Shown piece after piece: positions 24,551 to 33,600 of a stretch of 41,602 nucleotides of DNA. The stretch's first letter is position 1. Each line of letters starts with the position of its first letter. Position numbers and translations under genes: made by a program. A model generated the notes under the pieces. That model was not told the origin of the DNA, ran no database searches, and saw nothing but the letters and a program-made list of their open reading frames with translations. This DNA is from Candidatus Azobacteroides sp. (GTDB lineage: Bacteria > Bacteroidota > Bacteroidia > Bacteroidales > WRGA01): positions 1 to 41,602 of the forward strand of contig JAJQEC010000041.1 in NCBI GenBank assembly GCA_021201815.1, given 5' to 3'.

Positions 24551-27148
24551 GTGAAAATCTATCATTATTTAATCACCAATCTTTTCTTTTTAATTTTTCT
24601 TGTGGATATAGTTGCACAGGAACAATCGTTGAAGAGTGGGCTGTACTTTTTTTCACATGAGGCAAATATTGATAAAAGAACGTCATTAACCTTAAATGAA
24701 GGAAAACCTTACACGCTTCATTCCGAAGATATTTTTACGTTGGAATTTGACCTGTACCTGAGAAATGAAACCATTAAATTCGGTTACATTTTCCGTATTA
24801 TTTCCGATTTGAATGAGAACTTCGACTTTATTATTAATAACAATGAAGAAAAGTTTTTCGTAATAAATAAAGCGGATTTCCCCATCAGATCCGAGCAAAG
24901 TATTACCGAAAAATATTGCAAGGTCCGTGTTTCTTTTGATAAGAGACAAAATGAGATTCGCCTGGACATGGAAGGAGAAACCATTATCTGCCCGTACGAA
25001 AAACTGAATAAAACCTCTTCTTTATTGATAAATTTCGGCGAATGTGCATGGAAAGGATTTTCCACCAACGATGTTCCTCCTGTTATTCTGAAAGATATCA
25101 TCGTTAAGTACAATGGCAATCCTCATCATTACTGGAAACTGGATAAACATTCAACAAACAGCGTATATGATGATATTAAGAAAAAAGCAGCTTTTGTAAA
25201 GAATCCTTACTGGCTGAAAGATAACAGCGTATACTGGAAAAAACGCGGAAGCATGAAAACAAAGAGTTATCCGCAAATCACTTTTGATTCCATCCATAAT
25301 GAACTTCTTACACTCACGGATACAGCATGTCTTTCATTTTCCCTGACGGATAATTCCCAGTCATTTATACCTATGACAAAGAATATTCCGTTGGATATGC
25401 ATGTAAACTTTTTCTTATACAATTCTCTGAATCAACAGATCATGAGTTATAATCTGAATCCCAGAAGGCTTAATTACTGGAATCCGGCAACCGAATCCTG
25501 GGATGAGTATGTGGAAGAACCGGCTGATTACGCGCATCATAACCGATATATTTCCCCCAAAGATTCAAGCCTTATTATTTTCGGCGGATACGGACACTAT
25601 AAATATAAGAGTGAAATATTGAAAGTAAACCTGAATTCGGGAAGATGGGAAAGCACGGACCTGTCCCATACCATTACACCCCGTTATCTGGCTGCGATGG
25701 GTGGTAATAAAGACGGCAGTAAGATTTACATTCTGGGAGGACGTGGGGCTGAGATGGGAAGACAGGAACTTTCTCCGAAAAACTTTTTTGAATTATTTGA
25801 AATCAACACCGATTCGTTGAATAAACCGAAAAAACTTTTTGAGGTTTCTAACCAGGATATTGATAATGATTATGTTTTTTCTAACAGCCTTGTGGTAGAT
25901 GATAAAGAAGAATATTTATATGTATTGGCTTATTCCAATGCTTCTTATGCGTCACACATTATCCTGAAAAGATTAAATCTGAAGAATCAGGAAATTGAGA
26001 CATACGGGGATACGATTGACTTTCATTTTCACGACATCAGTTCATTCTGTGACCTGTATTATTCTCCCAGCCTTTCCCAACTGGTAGCAGTGATCGCTTC
26101 GGAAGCCGAAAATAAATCTTATGCGGATGTAAACATATATACCCTTAATTTCCCACCTTTAAAAGAAGAAGAAGTATTACAAGCCGAACCACGCATATCT
26201 TTCTTTGCAACACACTGGAAATCTGTGATTTTAATTCTAATATTAATCGGATTAATTTCAGGAAGTATCTATTATATAAAGAAAAAGAAACTTTTAACTC
26301 CTGTAAAAAGACGGCTTCTTCCGTTACAGGAAACAGGTCATTCTACAGAAGATATTAACTGGGCTCCTAAAGAAAAATTATATGCACGTAACGAAAGAGC
26401 TATTTTATTTTTAGGAGGCTTTCAGGTCTTTGATAAAGAAGGAAAGAATATTACCGGAGAATTTACTCCGACATTAAAATTCCTGCTGGTACTTATTATA
26501 TTATATACTTTAAAAGACGGAAAAGGAATTTCCTCCATTAAATTGCAGGAGTTTCTATGGGCAGATAAAACAGAAGATGCTGCAAGAAATAATAGGAATG
26601 TAAATATAAGGAAATTAAGGATGTTGCTGGAAACAGTAGATGAAATCAGCATTTCCAACAAAAACAGTTACTGGACCATTACTTTCCCTGATTCTGCTTT
26701 CTCTGATTATAAGGAAGCACTTACCTTATTGGAAAAATCCAAAGGAAGCCAGTTTAACAATCCGGAAATCCTGGAACGGTTGCTGGAATTATTATCTTCC
26801 GGAGATATTCTGCCGAATATTCAATTCGAATGGATTGATAACTTCAAGTCCGATTTTTCCAGCCAGGTGATTGACTGCCTGCTTCATTATCTGAACAGTA
26901 AAAACGAAACTATTGCAACAAACCTTTCCATTCGCCTGAAAATAGCGGAAACAATTCTGACGTATGATTCGATCAATGAAGATGCAATTGCCATAAAATG
27001 TCAGGTTCTTTACCATGTCGGGAAGAAAGGGCTGGCAAAGTCCGTTTATAACAATTTTATAAGGGATTATAAGGCTCTTCTGGGAGAAGTTTACTCTAAG
27101 ACATTGAAAAACCTGCTGGAAAAAGATGACATTGAGGGGATTCATTAG
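24551..27148 (+). CDS. Transmembrane one-component regulator: LamG-like, kelch-like, membrane helix, SARP/BTAD-like DNA-binding domain
   Basis: This 865-residue protein starts at GTG; the next residues MKIYHYLITNLFFLIFLVDIVAQ form a signal peptide. Residues about 30-200 resemble a LamG/concanavalin-like jelly roll. Residues about 225-540 have kelch/galactose-oxidase-type repeats (LIIFGGYGHY, IYILGGRGAEMG, YVLAYSNAS). One membrane helix lies at about 557-577 (VILILILIGLISGSIYYI), followed by KKKK. The cytoplasmic part has a winged helix at about 616-710 (FLGGFQVFDKEGKNITGEF, LQEFLWADKTEDAARNNRNV, IRKLRMLLE) like the OmpR/SARP domain, then a helical BTAD-like region to the end. It lacks kinase and receiver domains. 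It is divergent from the PUL and likely links periplasmic sugar sensing to transcription directly. The assignment is from motifs, not a database. Confidence 0.75.
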   Translation: MKIYHYLITNLFFLIFLVDIVAQEQSLKSGLYFFSHEANIDKRTSLTLNEGKPYTLHSEDIFTLEFDLYLRNETIKFGYIFRIISDLNENFDFIINNNEEKFFVINKADFPIRSEQSITEKYCKVRVSFDKRQNEIRLDMEGETIICPYEKLNKTSSLLINFGECAWKGFSTNDVPPVILKDIIVKYNGNPHHYWKLDKHSTNSVYDDIKKKAAFVKNPYWLKDNSVYWKKRGSMKTKSYPQITFDSIHNELLTLTDTACLSFSLTDNSQSFIPMTKNIPLDMHVNFFLYNSLNQQIMSYNLNPRRLNYWNPATESWDEYVEEPADYAHHNRYISPKDSSLIIFGGYGHYKYKSEILKVNLNSGRWESTDLSHTITPRYLAAMGGNKDGSKIYILGGRGAEMGRQELSPKNFFELFEINTDSLNKPKKLFEVSNQDIDNDYVFSNSLVVDDKEEYLYVLAYSNASYASHIILKRLNLKNQEIETYGDTIDFHFHDISSFCDLYYSPSLSQLVAVIASEAENKSYADVNIYTLNFPPLKEEEVLQAEPRISFFATHWKSVILILILIGLISGSIYYIKKKKLLTPVKRRLLPLQETGHSTEDINWAPKEKLYARNERAILFLGGFQVFDKEGKNITGEFTPTLKFLLVLIILYTLKDGKGISSIKLQEFLWADKTEDAARNNRNVNIRKLRMLLETVDEISISNKNSYWTITFPDSAFSDYKEALTLLEKSKGSQFNNPEILERLLELLSSGDILPNIQFEWIDNFKSDFSSQVIDCLLHYLNSKNETIATNLSIRLKIAETILTYDSINEDAIAIKCQVLYHVGKKGLAKSVYNNFIRDYKALLGEVYSKTLKNLLEKDDIEGIH

Positions 27149-27183
27149 GAATAGTGCAAAAATTAACCGGATGGTTACTACCC

Positions 27184-27247
27184 ACTCTTCCCTTCCGTGA
27201 AGGGAAGTACCCTTTTCTACGAAAAGGGGGTAGGGTTAACCCACGGT
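27184..27247 (+). repeat. Two-hairpin intergenic repeat, type A copy 1
   Basis: This 64-bp element is identical to 28932-28995. It forms two hairpins in a row, CTTCCCTTCcgtGAAGGGAAG and CCCTTTTctacgAAAAGGG. It begins 36 bases after the regulator stop and could end or stabilise that transcript. Confidence 0.85.
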
Positions 27248-27709
27248 CAGCAACCCATTCAAAAAACCAATGCGCTAGCATTTCCCATCAAAAAACCACT
27301 TTTTACAACCTATCAAAATTGACACCAATCCGCTTACTCCTATTTTGTATAAATAACAACAAAATAATACGATATCAAACATAGCCAGCAAAAACCTTCC
27401 CCTAAAAGTCCCTTTTCCCTTTCCATCTGTATCCCATCGTTCATGAAAATATCCTGCTAAACCCTTATTTTCCACTCCTTATGTATTCCCGTTCTTTCCT
27501 TTCGCGCACGCGTATAATGCAAAAATCAAAATTCCGGTTACAAATTATGTTAAAAAAAATAATAGTGTTCATTAGGAACACTTTATTTTTTTTTCCTTCA
27601 TCCGTGCCCCATCTTTGCAATATGATTTTATCCCGGGAAACAGTTGCAACAAGTTATCTTTAAAATCAGCAAGTAAAAAGAGTAATAAACAAGTAAAAAC
27701 CAAAGGAAG
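27248..27709. other. Intergenic region before the HU-like gene
   Basis: No convincing gene; the short frames here are not protein-like. CATCTTTG at 27610-27617 is one base off the TAnnTTTG box and lies 93 bases before the HU-like start, so the promoter of that gene is probably here. The stretch around 27575-27600 is a long T-run. Confidence 0.35.
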
Positions 27710-28129
27710 ATGTCACTTAAATATAGCGTTGCGGCGCTGGAAAACCCGCAAAAAAGAGAGGAACCGGTAAAATACTACATGCGTTCGCAGACCCGGGAGA
27801 CCGTTTCCCTGGAGCGCCTGGTGGAAGATGTGTCGTGGGGTACGACCCTTACCCATGGGGATGTCACCCATGTGATCACCACCCTTATCGAACGCATCAC
27901 CCAGCACATGAAAGACGGGGACTGTGTGGAGCTGCCCCGGTTCGGGAGATTCCGCTATGTGATCAGCAGCCACGGGGCTATCTCGCGCGAAGCCTGCAAT
28001 GAAAACTACCTGCGAAGGGTGCGGGTACAGTTCAAACCGGCCGTGGCCCTGGAGGCAGACCTGAGAAAGATCAGCTTTGAGAAGGTCCTACCGGTCAATG
28101 TAAGGAAGGAGGCGGCTAAGAACCTGTAA
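27710..28129 (+). CDS. HU-like DNA-binding protein (Bacteroidota HU-related family)
   Basis: This 139-residue nucleoid-type protein begins MSLKYSVAALENPQKREEPV and has the HU/IHF fold. Helices contain LERLVEDVSWGTTLTHGDVTHV and ITTLIERITQHMKDGDCVEL-like text, then the beta-arm start PRFGRFRYVISSHG. This group is longer than classic HU (about 90 residues) and typical of Bacteroidales. It should bend DNA and bind as a dimer without strong sequence preference. The gene is noticeably more GC-rich than its intergenic surroundings. It is monocistronic: a strong terminator follows, and a 22-bp tandem array lies just beyond. No signal peptide. Confidence 0.88.
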   Translation: MSLKYSVAALENPQKREEPVKYYMRSQTRETVSLERLVEDVSWGTTLTHGDVTHVITTLIERITQHMKDGDCVELPRFGRFRYVISSHGAISREACNENYLRRVRVQFKPAVALEADLRKISFEKVLPVNVRKEAAKNL

Positions 28130-28210
28130 AAAAGTTGTTTTAATACCGGAAGAAAGAAGAAGGAAAGCTGCCGTTTGCCAGTGGCTTTCCTGGTGCCTTC
28201 TTACACAAAT

Positions 28211-28230
28211 CCTCTTTTGAAAAAAAGAGG
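28211..28230 (+). terminator. Small hairpin after the HU-like gene
   Basis: CCTCTTTT-gaaa-AAAAGAGG is a perfect 8-bp stem, but it lacks a following T-run. It may assist the stronger hairpin at 28240. Confidence 0.4.
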
Positions 28231-28239
28231 ACACATGCC

Positions 28240-28276
28240 AAACGGATGATGCTTACCACGTAAGTATCATCCGTTT
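28240..28276 (+). terminator. Intrinsic terminator of the HU-like gene
   Basis: AAACGGATGAT-g-CTTA and TAAG-t-ATCATCCGTTT form a 15-bp stem with one internal mismatch and a CCACG loop, ending in TTTT. It lies 110 bases after the stop codon. Confidence 0.75.
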
Positions 28277-28313
28277 TCATTTCCCTACCTATCCTTTTCC
28301 ATCCTTTTCTGCA

Positions 28314-28513
28314 GAAAAATGACTGGCCGTTTAGTGAGAAATGACCGGTCGTTGCCAATGAAATGACCGGTCGTTGTGCATGAAATGACCGGTCGTTGCG
28401 GGCGAAACGGCAGGTCATTTCGGGTGAAACGGCAGGTCGTTGCTGGAGGAACGGCCAGTCAATACCGGGGAAACGGCAGGTCAATGCCGGAGGAGCAGCA
28501 GATCGTTTTTTTG
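28314..28513 (+). repeat. Tandem array of about nine 22-bp units
   Basis: Consensus of the first full units is GAAATGACCGGTCGTTGCNNNN. Units start at 28338, 28360, 28382, 28404, 28426, 28448, 28470 and 28492; a less regular 24-base unit starts at 28314. The early units share the 8-bp palindrome GACCGGTC; later ones drift to GGCAGGTC. Period 22 is not a multiple of three, which argues against coding. It differs from CRISPR because units are contiguous with no unique spacers. Confidence 0.8.
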
Positions 28514-28834
28514 TTGTTTTCCGGAAGGTTTTTTCCGGATAAAAGGAGAGGGAAAAAAGGATTAAAGGATAATTATTTAAGATAAGTTAATTAAAAGTTA
28601 TTGCATTTATTAACGCTTTTATTTGTGGTTAACTTTTTTATGAAGATAATAGATGGCAATATATCAATATTGATGGTATGTGTTTTGGTTTGTTAAATGG
28701 TGGTAGCTTATTGGTGATGTAGCAGGAAAAGGGAGAGAATCCGGAATATTAGTAAGAGGTGTGGAAGAATAGAAAGAAGGAAGGGAAACATTGGTTCTTT
28801 TGGCCAAGCCAGGAAAGATATTGTTATCACCACC
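28514..28834. other. Intergenic stretch with no recognised feature
   Basis: About 320 AT-rich bases with scattered purine-rich runs. I see no gene, promoter or hairpin here that I would defend. Confidence 0.3.
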
Positions 28835-28886
28835 ACCCTTTTGGCGAAGCCAAAAGGTACTCCCCTTCGCAGAAGGGGAGAGTGGT
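28835..28886 (-). repeat. Two-hairpin intergenic repeat, type B copy 1
   Basis: It has hairpins CCTTTTGGcgaagCCAAAAGG and CTCCCCTTCgcaGAAGGGGAG separated by TA. The layout matches the reverse complement of type A, so this is a related element in opposite orientation. The similarity to copy 2 at 29045 runs on for another 40 bases (GCTGCTTATCTTT, GTGCAT, GAAATACCA). Confidence 0.8.
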
Positions 28887-28931
28887 GCGCTGCTTATCTT
28901 TGGGTGCATAGGAAAAATGAAATACCAGGCA

Positions 28932-28995
28932 ACTCTTCCCTTCCGTGAAGGGAAGTACCCTTTTCTACGAAAAGGGGGTAGGGTTAACCCACGGT
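28932..28995 (+). repeat. Two-hairpin intergenic repeat, type A copy 2
   Basis: Identical over 64 bases to 27184-27247, lying between the two type B copies. Confidence 0.85.
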
Positions 28996-29044
28996 TGATA
29001 TACCTTTTTTGACAAAATAAACCGGATTGGTATCACCAAACCCC

Positions 29045-29097
29045 ACCCCTTTTGGCGAAGCCAAAAGGTACTCCCCTTCGCAGAAGGGGAGAGTGGT
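29045..29097 (-). repeat. Two-hairpin intergenic repeat, type B copy 2
   Basis: Differs from copy 1 by one extra C. It ends about 80 bases before the pdxB start; the repeat-derived flank continues to about 29136. The possible upstream extension of the pdxB frame therefore falls in repeat sequence. Confidence 0.8.
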
Positions 29098-29178
29098 AGG
29101 GCTGCTTATCTTTTAGTGCATGTAAAAGGTGAAATACCAGAAAAGAAGGTTAAATTTGCCGGACTAAAAAATACGGAA

Positions 29179-30288
29179 ATGAAAATTGTTGCAGATAATA
29201 AAATCCCTTTTCTGAAAGGGATATTCGAACCTTTTGCGAACGTAGTATATTTACCGGGCAGCCATATCAGTAAGGAAGACATTCTGGATGCGAATGCCCT
29301 TATCGTCCGTACCCGGACGAAATGCAATGAGAAATTACTGGCAGGTACTTCCGTTCGTTTTATCGGTACGGCAACGATCGGATTTGACCATATAGATACT
29401 TCTTATTGCGATGCTCATGGGATTACCTGGAAGAATGCACCGGGCAGCAATGCTGATTCCGTAGCACAATATATTATTGCATCTTTACTGGTTTTATCGA
29501 TAAAGGAAAACTTTTCTTTACCGGAAAAGACCATCGGAATAGTTGGAGTTGGAAACGTGGGAAAAAGGATTGCAGCTATTTGTCAGAAGTTAGGTATGAA
29601 TATATTATTGAATGATCCGCCACGTGCCATGGAGGAAAAAGGGTTTGTAGATATAGAAACCATCTGCCGTGAAAGTGATATAATTACTTTCCATACTCCT
29701 CTCTCCTACTCCGGACCTTTCGCTACTTTTCATGCAGGAAATCACTGTTTTTTTGACAACTTACTTAAAAAGCCTGTTATTATTAATTCTGCCCGGGGAG
29801 AAGTGCTGGATACGAATGCACTCAAGGAAGCATATGCAAAAAATAAGATCTCCGGAATGATTATCGATTGCTGGGAGAAGGAACCGACAATTGATCGGGG
29901 AATATTGAATGATGCATTTCTGGGAACACCCCATATTGCAGGTTATTCGGCTGATGGAAAAGCCAATGCTACCCGAATGATTGTAAAAGCCCTATCTGCT
30001 TATTTCCGTTTGAATCCGGAAATTTCTTCTATTCTTCCTCCGGGGATTACAGAGAACACAATTGATCTTGATTTATTTCCCGACCATAGAATTGCCAGAA
30101 CCATATTAAGTACTTACCAGCCGGCAAAAGATAGTTGCCTGTTAAAGGAAGCACCAGCGTTATTTGAGTCCTACAGGGAAAATTATCCTGTCAGGAGGGA
30201 ATTCAATGCTTTTTACATCAAAAATGCAAGCATAGAAGAAAAGGATTTTCTGCTTTCTCTGGGATTTCAACCGGATCCGGCAGAATAA
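29179..30288 (+). CDS. pdxB: Erythronate-4-phosphate dehydrogenase
   Basis: This 369-residue NAD-dependent 2-hydroxyacid dehydrogenase makes 2-oxo-3-hydroxy-4-phosphobutanoate from 4-phosphoerythronate in DXP-independent pyridoxal phosphate synthesis. It begins MKIVADNKIPFLKGIFEP, the characteristic PdxB start. It has the nucleotide-binding GVGNVG at residues 123-128, the NSARGEVLD arginine motif, the WEKEP glutamate motif and the TPHIAGYS histidine motif, plus the C-terminal dimerisation segment special to PdxB. The frame extends to 29116, but the first 21 codons lie in repeat-derived DNA, so I place the start at 29179. It is convergent with folB, with only 28 bases between the stops. No strong ribosome-binding site is visible, as is common in this phylum. 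Confidence 0.93.
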   Translation: MKIVADNKIPFLKGIFEPFANVVYLPGSHISKEDILDANALIVRTRTKCNEKLLAGTSVRFIGTATIGFDHIDTSYCDAHGITWKNAPGSNADSVAQYIIASLLVLSIKENFSLPEKTIGIVGVGNVGKRIAAICQKLGMNILLNDPPRAMEEKGFVDIETICRESDIITFHTPLSYSGPFATFHAGNHCFFDNLLKKPVIINSARGEVLDTNALKEAYAKNKISGMIIDCWEKEPTIDRGILNDAFLGTPHIAGYSADGKANATRMIVKALSAYFRLNPEISSILPPGITENTIDLDLFPDHRIARTILSTYQPAKDSCLLKEAPALFESYRENYPVRREFNAFYIKNASIEEKDFLLSLGFQPDPAE

Positions 30289-30316
30289 ATAAATCCGGTA
30301 GTTATCAAGAACGGAC

Positions 30317-30688
30317 TTACTGTAGATGCTGTTCCCAGATAAGTAACACACTGGCTTTTTCCACTTCTCCCCCCAGTGGTGGATGCAACTTGGATAATTT
30401 TACTTCGATAAAAGAGACAGAAACATAGGAATTCCGAATCCGTTCTATTATTCTACCGGCTACATGTTCTAATAAACGGGAAGGCACAGCCATTTCCTCC
30501 GATATCAAATTATATATCTCCGCGTAACTAACCGTATCTTCTACTTCGTCACTTATACAGGCAGCGGAGAAATCTGTTTTTATTTTAAGATTTACTTCAA
30601 ACCGGTTTCCCACTTGTTGCTCCTGTTCAAAAACGCCATGGTATGAATAGAAGCGCATATTTTCCAGTAAAATATATTGTTCTGTCAT
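30317..30688 (-). CDS. folB: Dihydroneopterin aldolase
   Basis: This 123-residue cytoplasmic enzyme splits 7,8-dihydroneopterin into 6-hydroxymethyl-dihydropterin and glycolaldehyde in folate synthesis. The family signatures are MRFYSYHGVFEQEQQVGNRF near the N-terminus, with the substrate-binding glutamate, DTVSYAEIYNLI in the middle, and LSKLHPPLGG near the end with the catalytic lysine region. Length is normal for FolB. Its start lies three bases after the tamB stop on the same strand, so it is probably co-transcribed with that unrelated gene. Confidence 0.93.
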   Translation of the reverse strand: MTEQYILLENMRFYSYHGVFEQEQQVGNRFEVNLKIKTDFSAACISDEVEDTVSYAEIYNLISEEMAVPSRLLEHVAGRIIERIRNSYVSVSFIEVKLSKLHPPLGGEVEKASVLLIWEQHLQ

Positions 30689-30691
30689 GTG

Positions 30692-33600
30692 TTATTTATT
30701 TTCCGGCAGTTGGACCTGAATAGAGTCAGTTCCGGTTTTTGTTATAATTTCTGTTTCTTCCTGCAGGGAAGCCTCCTGGTTCCGGCGGAGTTGTCGCCTC
30801 TCCGAACGACGGAAAAGCTCTTTCAGGTTATTAAAGTCTTTTGTATACATAATGCCGATTCCCTGAGTGGTAAGGCCTGAACGACCATAATACAAACTAT
30901 TGTCATTGTAATGACTGTATCCTTTAAGACGTATATCCCCACTACGGGTTAATTTATATTCCAGGTCAAAATCCCCTATGAAGTTATTTGACTGGTAATC
31001 GTTTTCTCTATATCCCAGGTTACTTTTAAGAATGACCCGGTTATCAAATATCTGAGTGGAAATATTAAGCCCGAACTCCAGGTCTTGTATTCCTCCCCTG
31101 TTTCTGCTCTGAATATTTGTTCCGATATTGATTTTATTACTTACCTGGGATAAGAAGGTATTGAGCTGAGAAGACAATGTAGAAGACACTACGGATGCCA
31201 GTTGGGAAGTATTGTTACTTACGGAAACGTGATCCGGAGCATCAAACTGTCCGAAAAGTAACAGATAAAATACCTGCTTCGTTACATCGTTCTGTGTATA
31301 AATCAAACTACTTACTTTTCTACGGATATCTTCTCCGGAGCTTGGCAGTTCGATGCTCGGGGTTATTTCCGGACGTTCCAGATTTCCCGTTATCTTAATA
31401 AGAACGTCTACCGGAATATTCTGTCGTCCGGACTCCTCGCTTAAGCTATATTCAAGTGAAGATATATCTGCATATAAAGAGTGCACGGCAGTAATATCGA
31501 GGGAAGCATCATACGGGTCTCCCCGGAAAGAGACCGTGCTTCCGCTTCTCAGGGTAAAATCTTTTTTTATCAGTTCTTCCCAGGTAAAATTATAGTTACC
31601 CTGTTCAATGGTGTAGGTACCGTATAAAGACATATCATCCGTACGGCTATTGTAAGTAAGCCTCATATTTCCGGCACCTGTTCCTCTTAATATATCTCCG
31701 CTCTGAGGATCCATAATTAACTGAACAGTTGCATCGGGTGTAGCTTCAATCTGAAGATTCAGAAGCATCTCGAAAGCGGATTCTCCGGCCTCCTCAGCCA
31801 GCACAGATTGTTGAAGTACTTCCAGGGTGTCTTTCCTGACAAAAGTAATAAAGTCCAGCGTCGAAGCGGAAATATTATCAAAAAAAGAAAGAGTAAGCCG
31901 ACTGTTCCGTTCACTACGCATATTAACATCTACATTTATCCTGTCAAGATCTCCTGTGAGAATAGCATTTCCGGATCCATAGACCGACCCGAAAAAGAGC
32001 GGATTCTGTTTCTGGGTCGCATTGAAAATGTGAAAATTGGATGTCCGCAATGAAATTCTGTAATTAAAATCCTTAAAATGGTCATGGCTGAGCACGGCAT
32101 TTACCTGGGCAGTGTTTCCGCTTCTGTCGTATATTACCGTATTCTGCAACCGGAATGCATCCTCTGTCATATATAACGTATCGGAAAAAGAATAGAACGT
32201 ATTCAGAAATTCTATTCCGAAATTTATATCCTGAATATAAGGTGTTCCGACAAAACTCAATTCACCGAAATTTCCATACATATGAATGTTTCCATACGCC
32301 CATCCGGAAAAGTCTGTCATGACGTTTTCCACGAAAGGTTCGAGTAACCTGAGATTGATATGATTCGCATTAAAACGCAGGTTAAGCGAGTCTTTTGTAG
32401 GGAAAATATGTCCGTATACTTTTGTAGGCAGGTATTCCGGCTGAATAATGTCACCATCCAGAAGAATCCCCTGATTACTTTCATCCCATTTGCTGTAAAT
32501 ATTCAGGTCTCCCAATACGGCTCTGTTGTAAGCCAGATCTTTCACAAATAATTCCGTAGAAAGGACCGGCAATCCTTCTTCTTTTCCGATAATGGTAAAC
32601 TTTCCGGTTGCTAATCCCCCGAAAGCCAGGATGGAATTATTGGTGATCGTTTCTATAATTTCCAGGTTAGCATTATTTAAATCCATATATAATACATCCT
32701 GTGAAGTATTAGAATAAATACCGTTTATCCTGATATATTCATTTTCGCCTTCCAATGCAAAATCTTCAATCCTGATTTTTCCTTTATAAATTTCCGTCAT
32801 TGAATTCTGCAGGGAAAATGAGGTATTATTCAGTGTAATCTGAGAAGGAGACAGGTAAATATAGGTTATTAACTGATCATCCGGATCTTTATGAAAATCT
32901 GTTACGGCCCTTATACTGACATCTGTATGGCGAACCGTATCATTGTTACAAAGCCGAATATCCGCAAATATGCTGTCATTCATTGCCTTTGCTTCAAAAG
33001 AAAGATCTACAAAAGTATTTTTACCGGGATTTATTCTTTTTGTAGTTACTGATACATTTATGTTTTTTGATGGATTATCTACCAACAATCTTGTAGATTC
33101 CAGGTAATTATTCTGAATCTTTGATTTAGGTAAATAGGCTTCCAGTTTTATTTTCTCAAGATTACTGTTTACATCTAACAGCAACACGGACTGGTTCATA
33201 ATGGTAACCGGTAGATTGAGAACAGTGGATAGTTTTTCTGTATTTTCCAGCATAAAAAAACCTGAAAAGACATTTTCCACGGTTATTTTATCCTCAGAAG
33301 AATGAGTAAAGAATACCGGTAGATAACCAGAAACAATATCCTGCAGGTCTTTTCCCAAGCGCTGAAAATTAAAACTACCCTTTATTTCCCCATTCAGGAT
33401 ATCTGAACGTACGGATAGTTTTCTTTCCGGCGAAAAGCCATCGAGCTTTACTTCCAGGTTTTTCAACAAAGCTTCTTCACCGTTATTTTTAAAATCGATA
33501 TTCCGCATTTCTATCAGCCCGAAGCTATCATGGATATTACTTCCCTGAAAGTTAGCCTGCAATTCAAAAGATAGTTCTGATGTTTTATATTTATCGGTCA

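Noticed and set aside
27481..27663. 60-codon frame upstream of the HU-like gene
   Set aside because: It runs through a poly-T promoter region and has no protein-like features.
28140..28484. 114-codon minus-strand frame over the 22-bp array, with RPVIS-like repeated residues
   Set aside because: The DNA period is 22, so the reading phase changes with every unit; the peptide repeat is a by-product of the tandem DNA repeat.
28314..28513. CRISPR array
   Set aside because: Units are contiguous without unique spacers, the repeat drifts along the array, and no cas genes are nearby.
29116..29178. Upstream extension of pdxB by 21 codons
   Set aside because: The codons lie in repeat-derived DNA duplicated at 28905-28926, and the family start matches the ATG at 29179.
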